A stretch of 64,000 bases of DNA from contig OZ037769.1 in NCBI GenBank assembly GCA_964035545.1, forward strand, positions 16,243,133 through 16,307,132. The letters run 5' to 3'. The translations under genes and the position numbers were made by a program. Source of the stretch: Bugula neritina (taxonomy: Eukaryota; Bryozoa; Gymnolaemata; Cheilostomatida; Bugulidae). The notes under the pieces were generated by a model. It saw nothing but the letters and a program-made list of their open reading frames with translations, was not told the DNA's origin and did not search any database. Of the stretch, positions 39,001-64,000 are shown one piece after another (within the stretch, counting starts at the first letter, position 1; every line of letters begins with the position of its first letter).

Positions 39001-39265
39001 CTAAGAAAAGTACAAATACTGTTGAGTGCTGGCTGGGTAAGCTATGCTGTGTTTTGAGGTGTCGACTAACAATTACCATAATTCAGCTGAGTCTATGTCA
39101 TGTGGTTACAGTCACGAGGAGCTGCTGACATCTGGTGGAATATATTGCACCATGTGGACGGAGCAGCAGAAGAGTCGAGAAAAAGAGGAAAGCAATTCCG
39201 AATCACTCAATGCTGCTTCTTGGTCACCCAGTGATTTGACAGTGTCAGTCAACAATGAGTCATAA
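9025..39265 (+). CDS. ABCB6: ABCB6-like half ABC transporter, copy 2
   Basis: Thirteen well-supported exons: 10932-11106, 11576-11759, 12125-12214, 12721-12842, 13939-14114, 16246-16346, 17013-17132, 36671-36820, 37210-37372, 37804-37978, 38411-38523, 38620-38783 and 39112-39265. A tentative start exon is 9025-9060. All phases agree, giving 628 residues from the firm exons or 640 with the tentative one. The order is six core membrane helices (roughly residues 25-335), then the ATPase: Walker A about 406-413, signature about 510-514, Walker B about 530-535, H-loop His about 566. ABCB6 normally has a further ~200-residue TMD0 that affects endolysosomal targeting; I could not find it between copy 1 and exon 10932, so copy 2 may be a core-only form. 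The seventh intron is 19.5 kb because of an 18.1-kb insertion. Confidence 0.92.
9061..10931. other. Tentative first intron of ABCB6 copy 2
   Basis: AT-rich, with short degenerate ATT/AGT-rich tracts near 9120-9240. No coding segment recognised. Confidence 0.4.
10932..11106 (+). CDS. ABCB6: ABCB6 copy 2, TM1 exon of the core
   Basis: Acceptor gtttttag and donor catca/gtaagt; 175 bp. It encodes [36 protein letters not shown] and [14 protein letters not shown], matching the start of the ABCB6 core after TMD0. Confidence 0.92.
11107..11552. repeat. 14-bp minisatellite starting at the donor of exon 10932
   Basis: About 30 copies of catactatacttac begin a few bases after GTAAGT and fill the intron almost to the acceptor. 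They produce spurious Tyr/Leu/Thr-rich open frames. Confidence 0.95.
11576..11759 (+). CDS. ABCB6: ABCB6 copy 2, TM2 exon
   Basis: Acceptor ggttgcag and donor catgg/gtaagc; 184 bp. It encodes [20 protein letters not shown] and the coupling-helix segment [20 protein letters not shown], typical of ABCB6/ABCB7. Confidence 0.94.
11884..12110. repeat. 16-bp tandem repeat, ~14 copies
   Basis: Unit tgacatcactgctctg in the intron before exon 12125. Confidence 0.92.
12125..12214 (+). CDS. ABCB6: ABCB6 copy 2, intracellular loop exon
   Basis: Acceptor atctgtag and donor ataaa/gtaagt; 90 bp. It encodes [20 protein letters not shown], the conserved loop preceding TM3. Confidence 0.93.
12616..12720. repeat. 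~45-bp duplication reaching the acceptor of exon 12721
   Basis: Two copies of acttgtgtactataagcttg plus ctattactatatttataatg, then a partial third whose start (acttgtag/cta) is the functional acceptor. Confidence 0.85.
12721..12842 (+). CDS. ABCB6: ABCB6 copy 2, TM3-TM4 exon
   Basis: Acceptor acttgtag and donor ctca/gtgagt; 122 bp. It encodes [20 protein letters not shown] and [14 protein letters not shown]. Its last ~31 bases are amplified with the donor in the following intron. Confidence 0.93.
12812..13930. repeat. ~43-bp minisatellite carrying exon end plus donor, ~25 copies
   Basis: Each unit is atagtctttggtactatgtt plus actatacctca/gtgag and a TA-rich stretch. The first part is the last ~31 bases of exon 12721-12842 and the second its donor. 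Copy 1 has the same arrangement in about two units at 1-66, so expansion followed gene duplication or contracted in copy 1. Confidence 0.96.
13939..14114 (+). CDS. ABCB6: ABCB6 copy 2, TM4-TM5 loop exon
   Basis: Acceptor ccccacag and donor tttcag/gtaagg; 176 bp, the same length and phase as 392-567. It encodes [18 protein letters not shown] and [17 protein letters not shown]. Confidence 0.94.
14115..16245. other. Intron of ABCB6 copy 2
   Basis: AT-rich, without an exon. It holds a dispersed element (about 14655-15085), a ~32-bp repeat in four copies (about 15327-15450, core gacactacatgcaagtgctt) and irregular TA-rich repeats before the acceptor. Confidence 0.6.
14655..15085 (+). repeat. Dispersed repeat, copy A
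   Basis: From ttagacgctatttatttatt to aactgggaagcatttatctg it aligns in the same orientation, with scattered changes and small indels, to 63597-64000. Long exact blocks include attgaaatatatgtatattt. No coding capacity seen; probably a non-autonomous transposon family. Confidence 0.75.
16246..16346 (+). CDS. ABCB6: ABCB6 copy 2, TM5 exon
   Basis: Acceptor acttgtag and donor gccat/gtgagt; 101 bp, equal to copy 1. It encodes [18 protein letters not shown] and a hydrophobic helix. Confidence 0.9.
16347..17012. other. Intron of ABCB6 copy 2
   Basis: No gene seen. A cttcatag at 16985-16992 matches copy 1's acceptor but is out of frame here. Confidence 0.5.
17013..17132 (+). CDS. ABCB6: ABCB6 copy 2, TM6 exon
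   Basis: 120 bp, equal to copy 1. The acceptor used must be ctatttacag, ending at 17012, not the upstream cttcatag matching copy 1's acceptor, because only the former keeps [18 protein letters not shown] in frame. It ends FGVHYR at attatag/gtaaat. Confidence 0.9.
17133..18506. repeat. ~20-bp minisatellite, left part, starting at the TM6 exon donor
   Basis: More than 60 copies of tatacctgtatactctctat begin within 6 bp of the donor. The same unit reappears at 36618-36665 next to the following exon, so the array was split by the intervening insertion. The long IYLYTLY-type frame is an artefact. Confidence 0.96.
18507..18538 (+). repeat. Left terminal inverted repeat of the 18.1-kb insertion
   Basis: Starts TGTGACC directly after the minisatellite. 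It pairs with 36586-36617. Confidence 0.65.
18625..18835. repeat. GGGGGC palindromic motif cluster, left
   Basis: Contains catagggggctgctcatagg, then the perfect palindrome agagggggctct... variant gagggggctc and its partner agccccctatggtat. It is a counterpart of the cluster at 33300-33405 in opposite orientation. Confidence 0.6.
18878..21745. repeat. 2.8-kb satellite with higher-order structure
   Basis: Units of about 26-34 bp, each with ctgccccctatgagcctata or a variant plus a variable TA tract. The array is interrupted by three copies of a ~140-bp non-repeat block (at about 18878, 19860 and 20606, containing gctataactgtgccagggct). That gives higher-order periods near 980 and 750 bp. The long [10 protein letters not shown]-type frames are artefacts. 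Confidence 0.93.
22008..22154 (+). repeat. Left arm of a ~150-bp inverted repeat
   Basis: From agtctggcagaactgggg to aagatggccgcc. It is the reverse complement, with few changes, of 25504-25660. Shared blocks include tcgcaatctcggataaag and ccaggtgggtgtggac. Confidence 0.88.
23096..23660 (-). pseudogene. Probable 3' continuation of the same relic
   Basis: Minus-strand pieces [20 protein letters not shown] (about 23610-23550) and [20 protein letters not shown] (about 23315-23257), with stops and a frameshift near 23240. The LPPT..A...H motif would suit the C-terminal half of the same family. The LINE fragment lies between this and the upstream part. Confidence 0.3.
23664..23985 (-). pseudogene. 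LINE reverse transcriptase C-terminal fragment
   Basis: The minus strand reads [36 protein letters not shown] and a basic [20 protein letters not shown]. This order (EMRMLR, then WYGHV.RRD, then K.RGRP.K.RW-like) is typical of the region after the polymerase domain in RTE/Jockey-type non-LTR retrotransposons. The fragment has no RT catalytic core. It continues an open frame whose upstream part (24104 down to about 23990) belongs to another sequence read out of frame. Confidence 0.7.
23990..24640 (-). pseudogene. Frameshifted relic of an unnamed transposon-associated protein
   Basis: Successive minus-strand pieces in different frames: [17 protein letters not shown] and [12 protein letters not shown] (about 24640-24500), [20 protein letters not shown] (about 24425-24365), [20 protein letters not shown] (about 24295-24235) and [14 protein letters not shown] with [17 protein letters not shown] (about 24210-24020). 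The order (TAKLW, DW.LHL, W.D..IE...MR.G...GG, KVWAYS, K.R....KLELCIDPL) resembles, from memory, a multicopy invertebrate family I cannot name. Stops and frameshifts make it non-functional. A search is needed. Confidence 0.4.
25504..25660 (-). repeat. Right arm of a ~150-bp inverted repeat
   Basis: From ggcggccatcttgaa to ttctgccagact. With 22008-22154 it brackets about 3.3 kb containing the coding relic, which suggests a 3.65-kb transposon with terminal inverted repeats. Confidence 0.88.
25661..27475. other. AT-rich interior of the insertion
   Basis: No gene, array or inverted repeat recognised. Confidence 0.4.
27476..28075 (+). repeat. Left arm of a ~0.6-kb inverted repeat
   Basis: Starts accatgtaaaagtcagccga; the inner end lies near ccatgggaactatcaacc. 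It is the reverse complement, with scattered changes, of 29285-29868. Confidence 0.88.
29285..29868 (-). repeat. Right arm of a ~0.6-kb inverted repeat
   Basis: Ends gatcggctgacttttacatg. The arms plus a ~1.2-kb spacer (28076-29284) make a 2.4-kb foldback-like element with no coding potential. Confidence 0.88.
29869..33290. other. AT-rich interior of the insertion
   Basis: No open frame, tandem array or recognisable relic. Uniformly AT-rich with homopolymer runs. Confidence 0.4.
33300..33405 (-). repeat. GGGGGC palindromic motif cluster, right
   Basis: Contains acagagggggctctgt (palindromic), ggccccctatggtatcg and agccccctatgagcagcccc. The last is the reverse complement of the core at about 18640, placing the clusters about 14.7 kb apart facing each other. 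Confidence 0.6.
33406..36585. other. AT-rich right part of the insertion
   Basis: Low-complexity TAC/ATT-rich tracts at about 33930-34520. ttggcggccatatttgacc at about 36231 resembles the inner ends of the 22008/25504 arms. No gene. Confidence 0.4.
36586..36617 (-). repeat. Right terminal inverted repeat of the 18.1-kb insertion
   Basis: Ends GGTCACA directly before tatatacctg of the minisatellite. It contains acatcccttgttttgtggtg, complementary with mismatches to the left end. Confidence 0.65.
36618..36665. repeat. ~20-bp minisatellite, right part
   Basis: Two to three units tatacctgtatactctatat, the same as 17133-18506, directly before the acceptor of exon 36671. Confidence 0.9.
36671..36820 (+). 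CDS. ABCB6: ABCB6 copy 2, TMD-to-NBD linker exon
   Basis: Acceptor attgccag and donor cccag/gtaagt; 150 bp, equal to copy 1. It encodes [17 protein letters not shown] and [14 protein letters not shown]. It lies 19.5 kb from the previous exon. Confidence 0.93.
36815..36945. repeat. 20-bp repeat carrying the donor of exon 36671-36820
   Basis: About six units gtgaaccaaggtgggtgcag start at the donor; each ends gcag/gtgaac, like the true cccag/gtaagtgca. Confidence 0.88.
37210..37372 (+). CDS. ABCB6: ABCB6 copy 2, Walker A exon
   Basis: Acceptor cttgcag and donor gcaatg/gtacgt; 163 bp. Apart from its first residue the protein is identical to copy 1, with GTSGAGKSS. Three of the four base changes are synonymous, and the intron matches for about 40 bp beyond the donor. 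Confidence 0.95.
37690..37815. repeat. ~33-bp repeat carrying the acceptor of exon 37804
   Basis: Three units gtaaccaatgaaaacaactt plus tgtgttgctag. The exon itself begins gtaacccaaaac, like the unit start. It mirrors the acceptor array at the same exon of copy 1, but with a different sequence. Confidence 0.88.
37804..37978 (+). CDS. ABCB6: ABCB6 copy 2, Q-loop exon
   Basis: Acceptor ttgctag and donor cacaag/gtaacc; 175 bp. It encodes [20 protein letters not shown] and [14 protein letters not shown]. It is markedly diverged from copy 1 while the exons on both sides are not. Confidence 0.93.
38150..38262 (+). pseudogene. Decayed signature/Walker B exon of ABCB6 copy 2
   Basis: After ggttttcag the sequence gatggtgggagagagaggtc and the following gtggagggaggaagctgata, actttactcaaaatag and cattttattat align base for base to exon 38411-38523, with many substitutions and stops. 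In-frame reading fails at once (G then stop). It looks like the original copy 2 exon, made redundant by the near-identical exon 150 bp downstream. Confidence 0.82.
38411..38523 (+). CDS. ABCB6: ABCB6 copy 2, signature/Walker B exon (near-identical to copy 1)
   Basis: Acceptor gactcacag and donor gatgag/gttaga; 113 bp. It encodes [20 protein letters not shown] and IILLDE. Similarity to copy 1 starts about 23 bp before the exon and continues into the next intron. A decayed homologue of the same exon lies 150 bp upstream. Confidence 0.95.
38620..38783 (+). CDS. ABCB6: ABCB6 copy 2, D-loop/H-loop exon
   Basis: Acceptor catctgtag and donor ggcac/gtatgt; 164 bp with about 5 differences from copy 1. 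It encodes [12 protein letters not shown] and [10 protein letters not shown]. Confidence 0.95.
39112..39265 (+). CDS. ABCB6: ABCB6 copy 2, last coding exon
   Basis: Acceptor ggttacag. It encodes [19 protein letters not shown], then a Ser/Glu-rich tail unlike copy 1's, ending in TAA. The break from near-identity to no similarity falls right after EQQK. Confidence 0.93.
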
Positions 39266-40886
39266 TGATCAGTTGTAACTCATGGTAGTTAGTAATGACT
39301 TGCAGTAGCCAGTAGTGACTTATGGTAGCTAGTAGTAACTCACAGTAAACGGTAGTGATTGAGTCATAGTGAATAGTGCTCACTATTAATCACTAAAATA
39401 TTTACTAGGAATTAATAACTAGTTATTAATTCACTGAGAATTATTTCATGAGCTAGTAATTCACTAGTTAGTACTTGACTAATTAAGTTATTTAATAAAT
39501 TACTAGTAAGTAATTAACTAGTTTGTAATTCATAGTAAATTAAAATTTGCTTCACATTGTCATGAGCCACTTTTGATCCCACTAATCATCAGTTATTAAT
39601 CACTGTGGGGCCAATATTTAATTACAATTAGTAATCAATAATCAATCTTATTAAGGTGCAGCTTTATGTAGTTATTATTGTCTATTTAATTATTTTAGTT
39701 TTATTTGTGCAGTTTTTTCATAAATTATTTAAGTTGCCAAAGCTAAGTTATACTCCCTCTACTTACTGCGTGCATTTATACTCTGTATAGTATCATCTTT
39801 GTTTGCCAAAATCAATCAGCTTTAAAATTCCACCACTTGCATATTTCAAGAAGTTTTGTAAACATATTGTTCAACTAATATTATTTTGTATAACCATTAT
39901 TTCATGTCTGTCCATTTACAAATTTGCTTTTCACAAACCAATGGCCGTCTTCTGTACACTGAAAAATTAATCAACGGGTTGCAATGTTGTAATTACTAAT
40001 AAATGTGATGCATAACTATCTTCTCTCGTGTCACAGACCATGCTGTGCTCTCAACAGTTACGGTTCAAGATGGCATCTAATTAGATGGCTAAAGCTGCAA
40101 GGGTCTAGAGATTTTGTGTCAAGTTCTAACCGGATTCTAGACCTGTGGAAATACAATAGCCATATTTAAATATCAGCACAGGCAAGTGGGTTTAAATTGA
40201 AAATCTAGTTTTCGAACTAAAGCCATTCTATTGTTTCATCTTGCCGACGTAACAAGAAAGGTAACTAAAATGCACCCAGTACATTATATATATTATAATG
40301 ATGGTGAAAATAATGAAAGGTTGTATTGATACAGTTGAAACTTGCACGAAGAACATATCACGACTCACAATAGAAAATCCTGGCTACATCAAAGAATGTA
40401 CAAAAATATAACAATAAGCCTGGGTTACAATAACAGCAGCTTTCACATTGGAACTGAATAAATGTGTTATGTACAGAGAAGGCAACTTCAAAAGGGTTCA
40501 TAAGACTAAGTAACGTAGACTGTGATATGTCCTCTGAGTATAGAAATTATGTCAATATATTAGTACACTGTAAAAGGGGAGCTAACCTAGTCGGAGCAAA
40601 AGAATAAAAGATTTGAAGCACCATTAACTGAGCAGGAAAGTCTAAGAGTAAAGTGTCGGCTACTCAGTGTAAAGTAGAGTATATAGAGTTAGTTTAAGAT
40701 ACTAAGGCTAGTATATAGAACTCGGGTTTATAAACCTATACTGACTATAGATAGTCAGTTTAAATCATTCATCACAATATCTTAGGCTAAAATTCGCAGG
40801 ACACAAACTTATAACTATATTGAGTATCAAACTGGGTCAGTGTCCAGTATAGTGAGCGGAGACAATTAATCTAATGGAACAGCTAC
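39266..40886. other. Intergenic region between convergent genes
   Basis: About 1.6 kb separates the stop of ABCB6 copy 2 from that of the TANC gene. ACTAGT/TAATTA-rich low-complexity DNA runs 39280-39540. AATAAA at 39494-39499 is a plausible poly(A) signal for copy 2, about 230 bp after the stop. No clear minus-strand signal was found for TANC. Confidence 0.5.
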
Positions 40887-59664
<18,778 letters not shown>

Positions 59665-59670
59665 CTTCAG

Positions 59671-61422
59671 CTACAGAAGGAAAAGGTTGCTATTATAATA
59701 CACAGGAACAACAATTTGAGACGATAAATTTAATATAAAAACAATGAGATAAAAAGTAGCAGATAAGGGAAAAAATTGGAATTGGAATTAAACATGACAG
59801 CTGGCTAATGAGTCATAGTAGAAAACTAGAAGCAACTCTTAATATATGTGAGATATTATATATATATGAGAGAGAGATTATATATATATATATATACGAG
59901 AGAGATAAGGACCACTTGCTGTTTATCAGCGGAGAATATGCTATAAAGTACGTAGCATTGTTAGGGACGTTGATAAACCACTCCAACAACTCAAGCTGGA
60001 GAAACTTGGCTATCAGATCAATATAAATATTGACTTGTCATTATATTCGGTAATGTATGCCTAATGCTAGCCAATTGACAAATTCCTATATACTATCAAT
60101 TCCTCTTGTCAGGTGTTTGTTCAAATTGAAATTGGATTGTAAATACTCAAGTTTAAGTAGATCTAAAACCAACCATATTTCATTAATGAAATAGCAAAAT
60201 GATAGCCTTAAGGTCTTTGAATTGATGAATACCAAAACATCATATGGTGGGTAGAATTATCACGAAACAAACATACATTAATTAAGCAAGTTTGCAACAA
60301 TTAAAATTATATTTATTAAACAGTTATATTTTCATTGACTGGCTCTACTGGTAGAGCTTAATGGACAGGTAAAAACAATGGTCAATAATAGACCATTTAC
60401 AATGACAGTAATACTGTTGGGTTTTAAAATTATCAACTCACCAGTTAATAATCACAAATTGATACTATAACATCTTTATTGTGTGAACACTATAAGACTG
60501 AGTATGAGTATAAATATTTAAATTATTCTCTATAAATATTACTATCAGCTTTAGCATATGACAAGAAATAAAGAACCAAGGCAAGTATAAAATTAATTTA
60601 TTTCTATTATCAATTTTTGGCCTTTGTGAATATACTTACATAACTATTAATATTTACACTTACAGTAGCCTATATACTATATAACATAGCAGTAAATGTA
60701 ATTCTTACCCTAGTACCAGGTTGTTGTTACAATCATAGTATAACTAATAGTAATACTAATAAACTATTTCAATTTGAGACCAAGTGGAACAGCTATTTCT
60801 ATGCTATAGCGGCTATAGTATAGCCTATTGCAGTTTTAAAACTATTACCTATATAAACTATAATCATAATGCATTCACAAGAAAACTAATTTTAAGTATA
60901 AAAGTAAAATAATTACTATTAGTCATTAATAATTAGTGAAACACTGAGAGTGACTGTGAGTAAAAGTGAAGCTTAAAGGCAAATAACCTTAACTTATAAG
61001 CAAAACTAAATTCAAACTTGGGCCAATAGTAATACTTATACAATTTACAAGTACCAATATGAATAAAAATATTAATAATAAATAATTACAATAAACATAA
61101 TATTACTATTACTATTAGTTATACCAATATTATTAATTTAATAACTTACTTAATACTAATAGTAATACTAATACTAATAGTAATACTAATAGTAATAGTA
61201 ATAGTAATACTAATAGTAGTAATAGTTAGTTTTACTATAACTATTAGTAACTGTGTAAGTGTTAGTGTAACTCTAACAGTAAGAGTTACAGTAACTGTAA
61301 GTTAAATAGTTTTATTAATAATAATATTAATATTAATATTATAATAAATATAATAATAATCATTAATATTATTATTATTATATTTGTTCTTTATTACTCA
61401 AGAAATACAATTTTTTACTTAC
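59671..61422. other. Probable first intron of the TANC gene
   Basis: A TA/GA simple repeat at about 59848-59906 and ATTAGTAATACT-type low-complexity DNA at 61090-61380. No coding segment. Confidence 0.4.
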
Positions 61423-61620
61423 CTTATCTGTGTGTAATGCTACGATTAAAATCCTTAGTGTTGCATTATGATTAATTAACAACTTTATTTAGCAACTGCT
61501 GTTATACAGACAATCCTAGCAGCCAACACCATAGAGAAAAACGCTGCCTTCGTGATACCTAAACACGACGGCACTAGTTTCGCTTTCTCATGCGGCGGAA
61601 ACAAGGCCGAGCCCTCATGT
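61423..61620 (-). promoter_or_regulatory. Candidate TANC 5' non-coding exon and promoter
   Basis: On the minus strand gataag/gtaagtaaaa at about 61423 is a strong donor facing the acceptor at 59671. Upstream (61550-61620) lies a GC-richer patch with several CpGs in an otherwise very AT-rich region. The transcription start is unknown. Confidence 0.4.
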
Positions 61621-61699
61621 AGACTAGTTTTTAGTTCGCAAATAAAACTCGGTCAACCATGAATAAGGTCCGGGAACCACGAAGGTCGTAAGACTTTAT

Positions 61700-63596
61700 T
61701 AAGTATGTAAGAGTTGTCTATTTGTAAAACATTGAGAAAACAATCCTTAAAAACATAACAAAAATGCTTAGTATATGCTGCATAAGATTAATAATTAATA
61801 TACTTTATATATTGAAACATATTTTGCATCTGCTAAAATTCAAAAAGATATTTAGGCAAAACTTGAATTTATTTTGCTAAGTTAGACCAGCTAGTGATAA
61901 CATCAATATATTTGTTGTGTCATTAATTACAAAAGAAGAAACAAAAAGGAGAGAAAGCTTTGAGTTTAATATATATTTTGAAAGTTTCATTTATTTTATG
62001 TTGTTAGCTTTATTTAATTGTATTTTGCTAAACTAAGAAAAATTAAATAAGTAATTCCAAGCTTGCTTATCTGTCATGCTAGTTCAGTGTTTAAGCTCAT
62101 TAGAACCATTCAAATATACTACCTCTTCAATAATAAGTTGTGTACTCAAACTTCATAGGAAAACTAATAGTCTAGAAGTAACCTCCAATTATCTTTCACT
62201 CATTACACTTCGAGGGGTGGCCACGCAATTTTTTTAGAAATAGAAAGTTTGAAGGGTCCTAATTAATCTGTAAAAACTCTAGACAGTTCTGTGCACCCAG
62301 TTAGCCACAAAAGCGCTTCAAACTTTTAAAATCAATCAGGAGTTGTTTTCTCTTAACGTTTTTGTGAATCGGCTAAATATTTTGGAATTATTCAAGCTAA
62401 TTTATTTTATATAAGCAAAATAAATTTGCTAATAATTATAGATATTTTTTTCACTTTTCTTTTATAAAAACTCTAAATTTTTCTGTTCACCCGGTTAGTC
62501 ACAAAAACTCTTTTAAATGTTACAGGAGTTGTTTCCCCACAACTTTGTCCAAATCCATTAAATATTATCTTGAAATTATTGAAGCTAGTTTATTATATAT
62601 ACAAGCAAAAACTTTTGCAGATAATCATAGATGTGTTTTTCACTTCTCTGAGTTTGTTTCTAGTGATTTTCTTGTGAAAAAATCTGAAAAAAGTGGATTA
62701 TTTGGACGAAAACAAGCAAAGGAATGGGTTTATCAGTTATAAGGCAAACATTATTATTGATCAGCTATAAAAAAGGCGAATTATAAGTAAAGCTGTGTCT
62801 GATAATGATTTTCTTCACCAGTTTTATTATATATTAACTACTTTTACAAAAAAGTAATGAGAAGCATGAGCTGGTTGATCTGGACTCCGGAAGATAATAT
62901 TTTAAATGTGTACAATTGAGCTTTGCTAATAAATTTAGGCTGAACTATATATATATACATAAGCAATTTGGTTTTTAAAACAATGCTATTGGTTAAAATG
63001 CATATTTTTATACTATCTTGATATAATGACTATAGAGCCAATTTATCTCAGTTATAGTTACAGAAGAAATACCCTAAAGCTTTCCTATAATGTTTAATAT
63101 ATATGGTTATATTTAGACCACCCATTAGAAAAATGATCTTGGGCTGCCTCATTCAAAGATCATAGGCATGTACTTTTTTCATGTGTGCCATTTGTTACAA
63201 AAATAATAATTTCTTATCAGCAAATAAAATAAGCTGAGTTTGAGACTGGTGCATTTTTGTGTGAAACATGGAGTAAAAATATTTTAGAGAACAATATTGT
63301 TATTATAGTTGATGCATACCAAAAAAAATTGCGTTCGCTACAATTTTACCAAACATGGTGGAATTCCTTAGGAAGCACAACTCAAATGTTTACAATTAGA
63401 TCACGAGGAAGCAGATACACAAACTTTGTTACATGCAAAATATCTTATGAACATCATAATCTCACGTGTAATAATCAAATCTCAATCTTTCATCCTAAGT
63501 CTCGCTATTTGCAAAACATTACCTTCTTACCAATTATTTTTTTTCACTGGTGTGGTAATCATGGTGTCATGCCAGATAGAGGCTAGACTAAATTTC
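61700..63596. other. Intergenic AT-rich DNA upstream of TANC
   Basis: No gene supported. Two diverged ~215-bp units lie in tandem at about 62255-62465 and 62466-62660, sharing blocks such as aaaaactcta and caggagttgtttt. Confidence 0.45.
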
Positions 63597-64000
63597 CTAC
63601 TTAGACGCTAGTTATTTATTTTGGTAAAATGTATTTTCATGTGCAACCTATTTTAATATTATTGAAATATATGTATATTTAAATAAACTTGGATCAATTG
63701 CTTGTTATTTAGCACGTAAATAAATTCCTTTGATTTGCATTAACTTATTAATTTTGTATATTTTATACATCTTGTCTGTTGTTTAAAAATATAATATTTT
63801 GCTAATAAGTATCCATTAAAGATAGTGTCTATTATTAATGTATTACTATATTAGTATTAGTATTAGTATTAGTATATGTATTAGCTACATATAGCTATTA
63901 GCATATTAGCAATCAATTCATCAGTTATATAGGTAATATTAATATATATGGTAACAAAATAAAAACCGCGTCTCGCTGGGAGGAAACCATAATCATATTA
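63597..64000 (+). repeat. Dispersed repeat, copy B (runs off the window)
   Basis: Same orientation as 14655-15085. Shared blocks include attgaaatatatgtatattt and aaataaattcctttgat. The ends resemble each other (aaccgcgtctcgctgggagg versus aatagcgtccaactgggaag). Confidence 0.75.

Noticed and set aside
63257-63586. 109-residue frame
   Set aside because: No family motif, AT-rich intergenic context, no splice or promoter support.

Overview
The window is AT-rich, intron-dense eukaryotic DNA with GT-AG splice sites. It comes from an invertebrate animal, most likely a protostome: the minus-strand gene combines an N-terminal RING-like finger with a TANC core, as Drosophila Rolling pebbles does. I cannot name the species. 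No prokaryotic gene, operon, CRISPR array or RNA gene was found. Most long open frames are translated tandem repeats. The real genes were rebuilt exon by exon from splice sites, reading phase and family motifs.

There are three genes. (1) 1-6463, plus: the 3' part of an ABCB6-like half ABC transporter (copy 1), entering mid-gene. (2) about 9025-39265, plus: a tandem paralogue (copy 2). Its 13 firm exons encode the six-helix core and the nucleotide-binding domain; the N-terminal TMD0 was not found. (3) 40887-59664, minus, convergent with copy 2: a complete 22-coding-exon TANC/Rolling pebbles scaffold of 1,555 residues. It has a RING-like finger, low-complexity linker, STAND P-loop NTPase, about 10-11 ankyrin repeats, TPRs and a C-terminal class I PDZ ligand. 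All its exon phases close without a break.

Three structures stand out. First, about 20 minisatellites sit directly on splice junctions, and many carry the junction itself in each unit, so donors or acceptors are multiplied up to about 25 times. Second, the two ABCB6 copies are mosaic: three nucleotide-binding exons and some flanking intron are almost identical, while the exon between them and all membrane exons have diverged. A decayed copy of the signature exon still lies beside its near-identical replacement. Third, the 19.5-kb intron of copy 2 contains an 18.1-kb insertion that split a minisatellite. Its ends form an imperfect inverted repeat of about 30 bp, and it holds nested relics, two inverted-repeat structures and a 2.8-kb satellite.

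The genes do not form a pathway. ABCB6 proteins are haem/porphyrin or metal-conjugate half transporters; TANC/Rols proteins are membrane-cortex scaffolds. No wholly new gene system is evident. The junction-seeded repeats and the patchy exon replacement are the observations most worth pursuing. Family names rest on remembered family features and were not checked by search.
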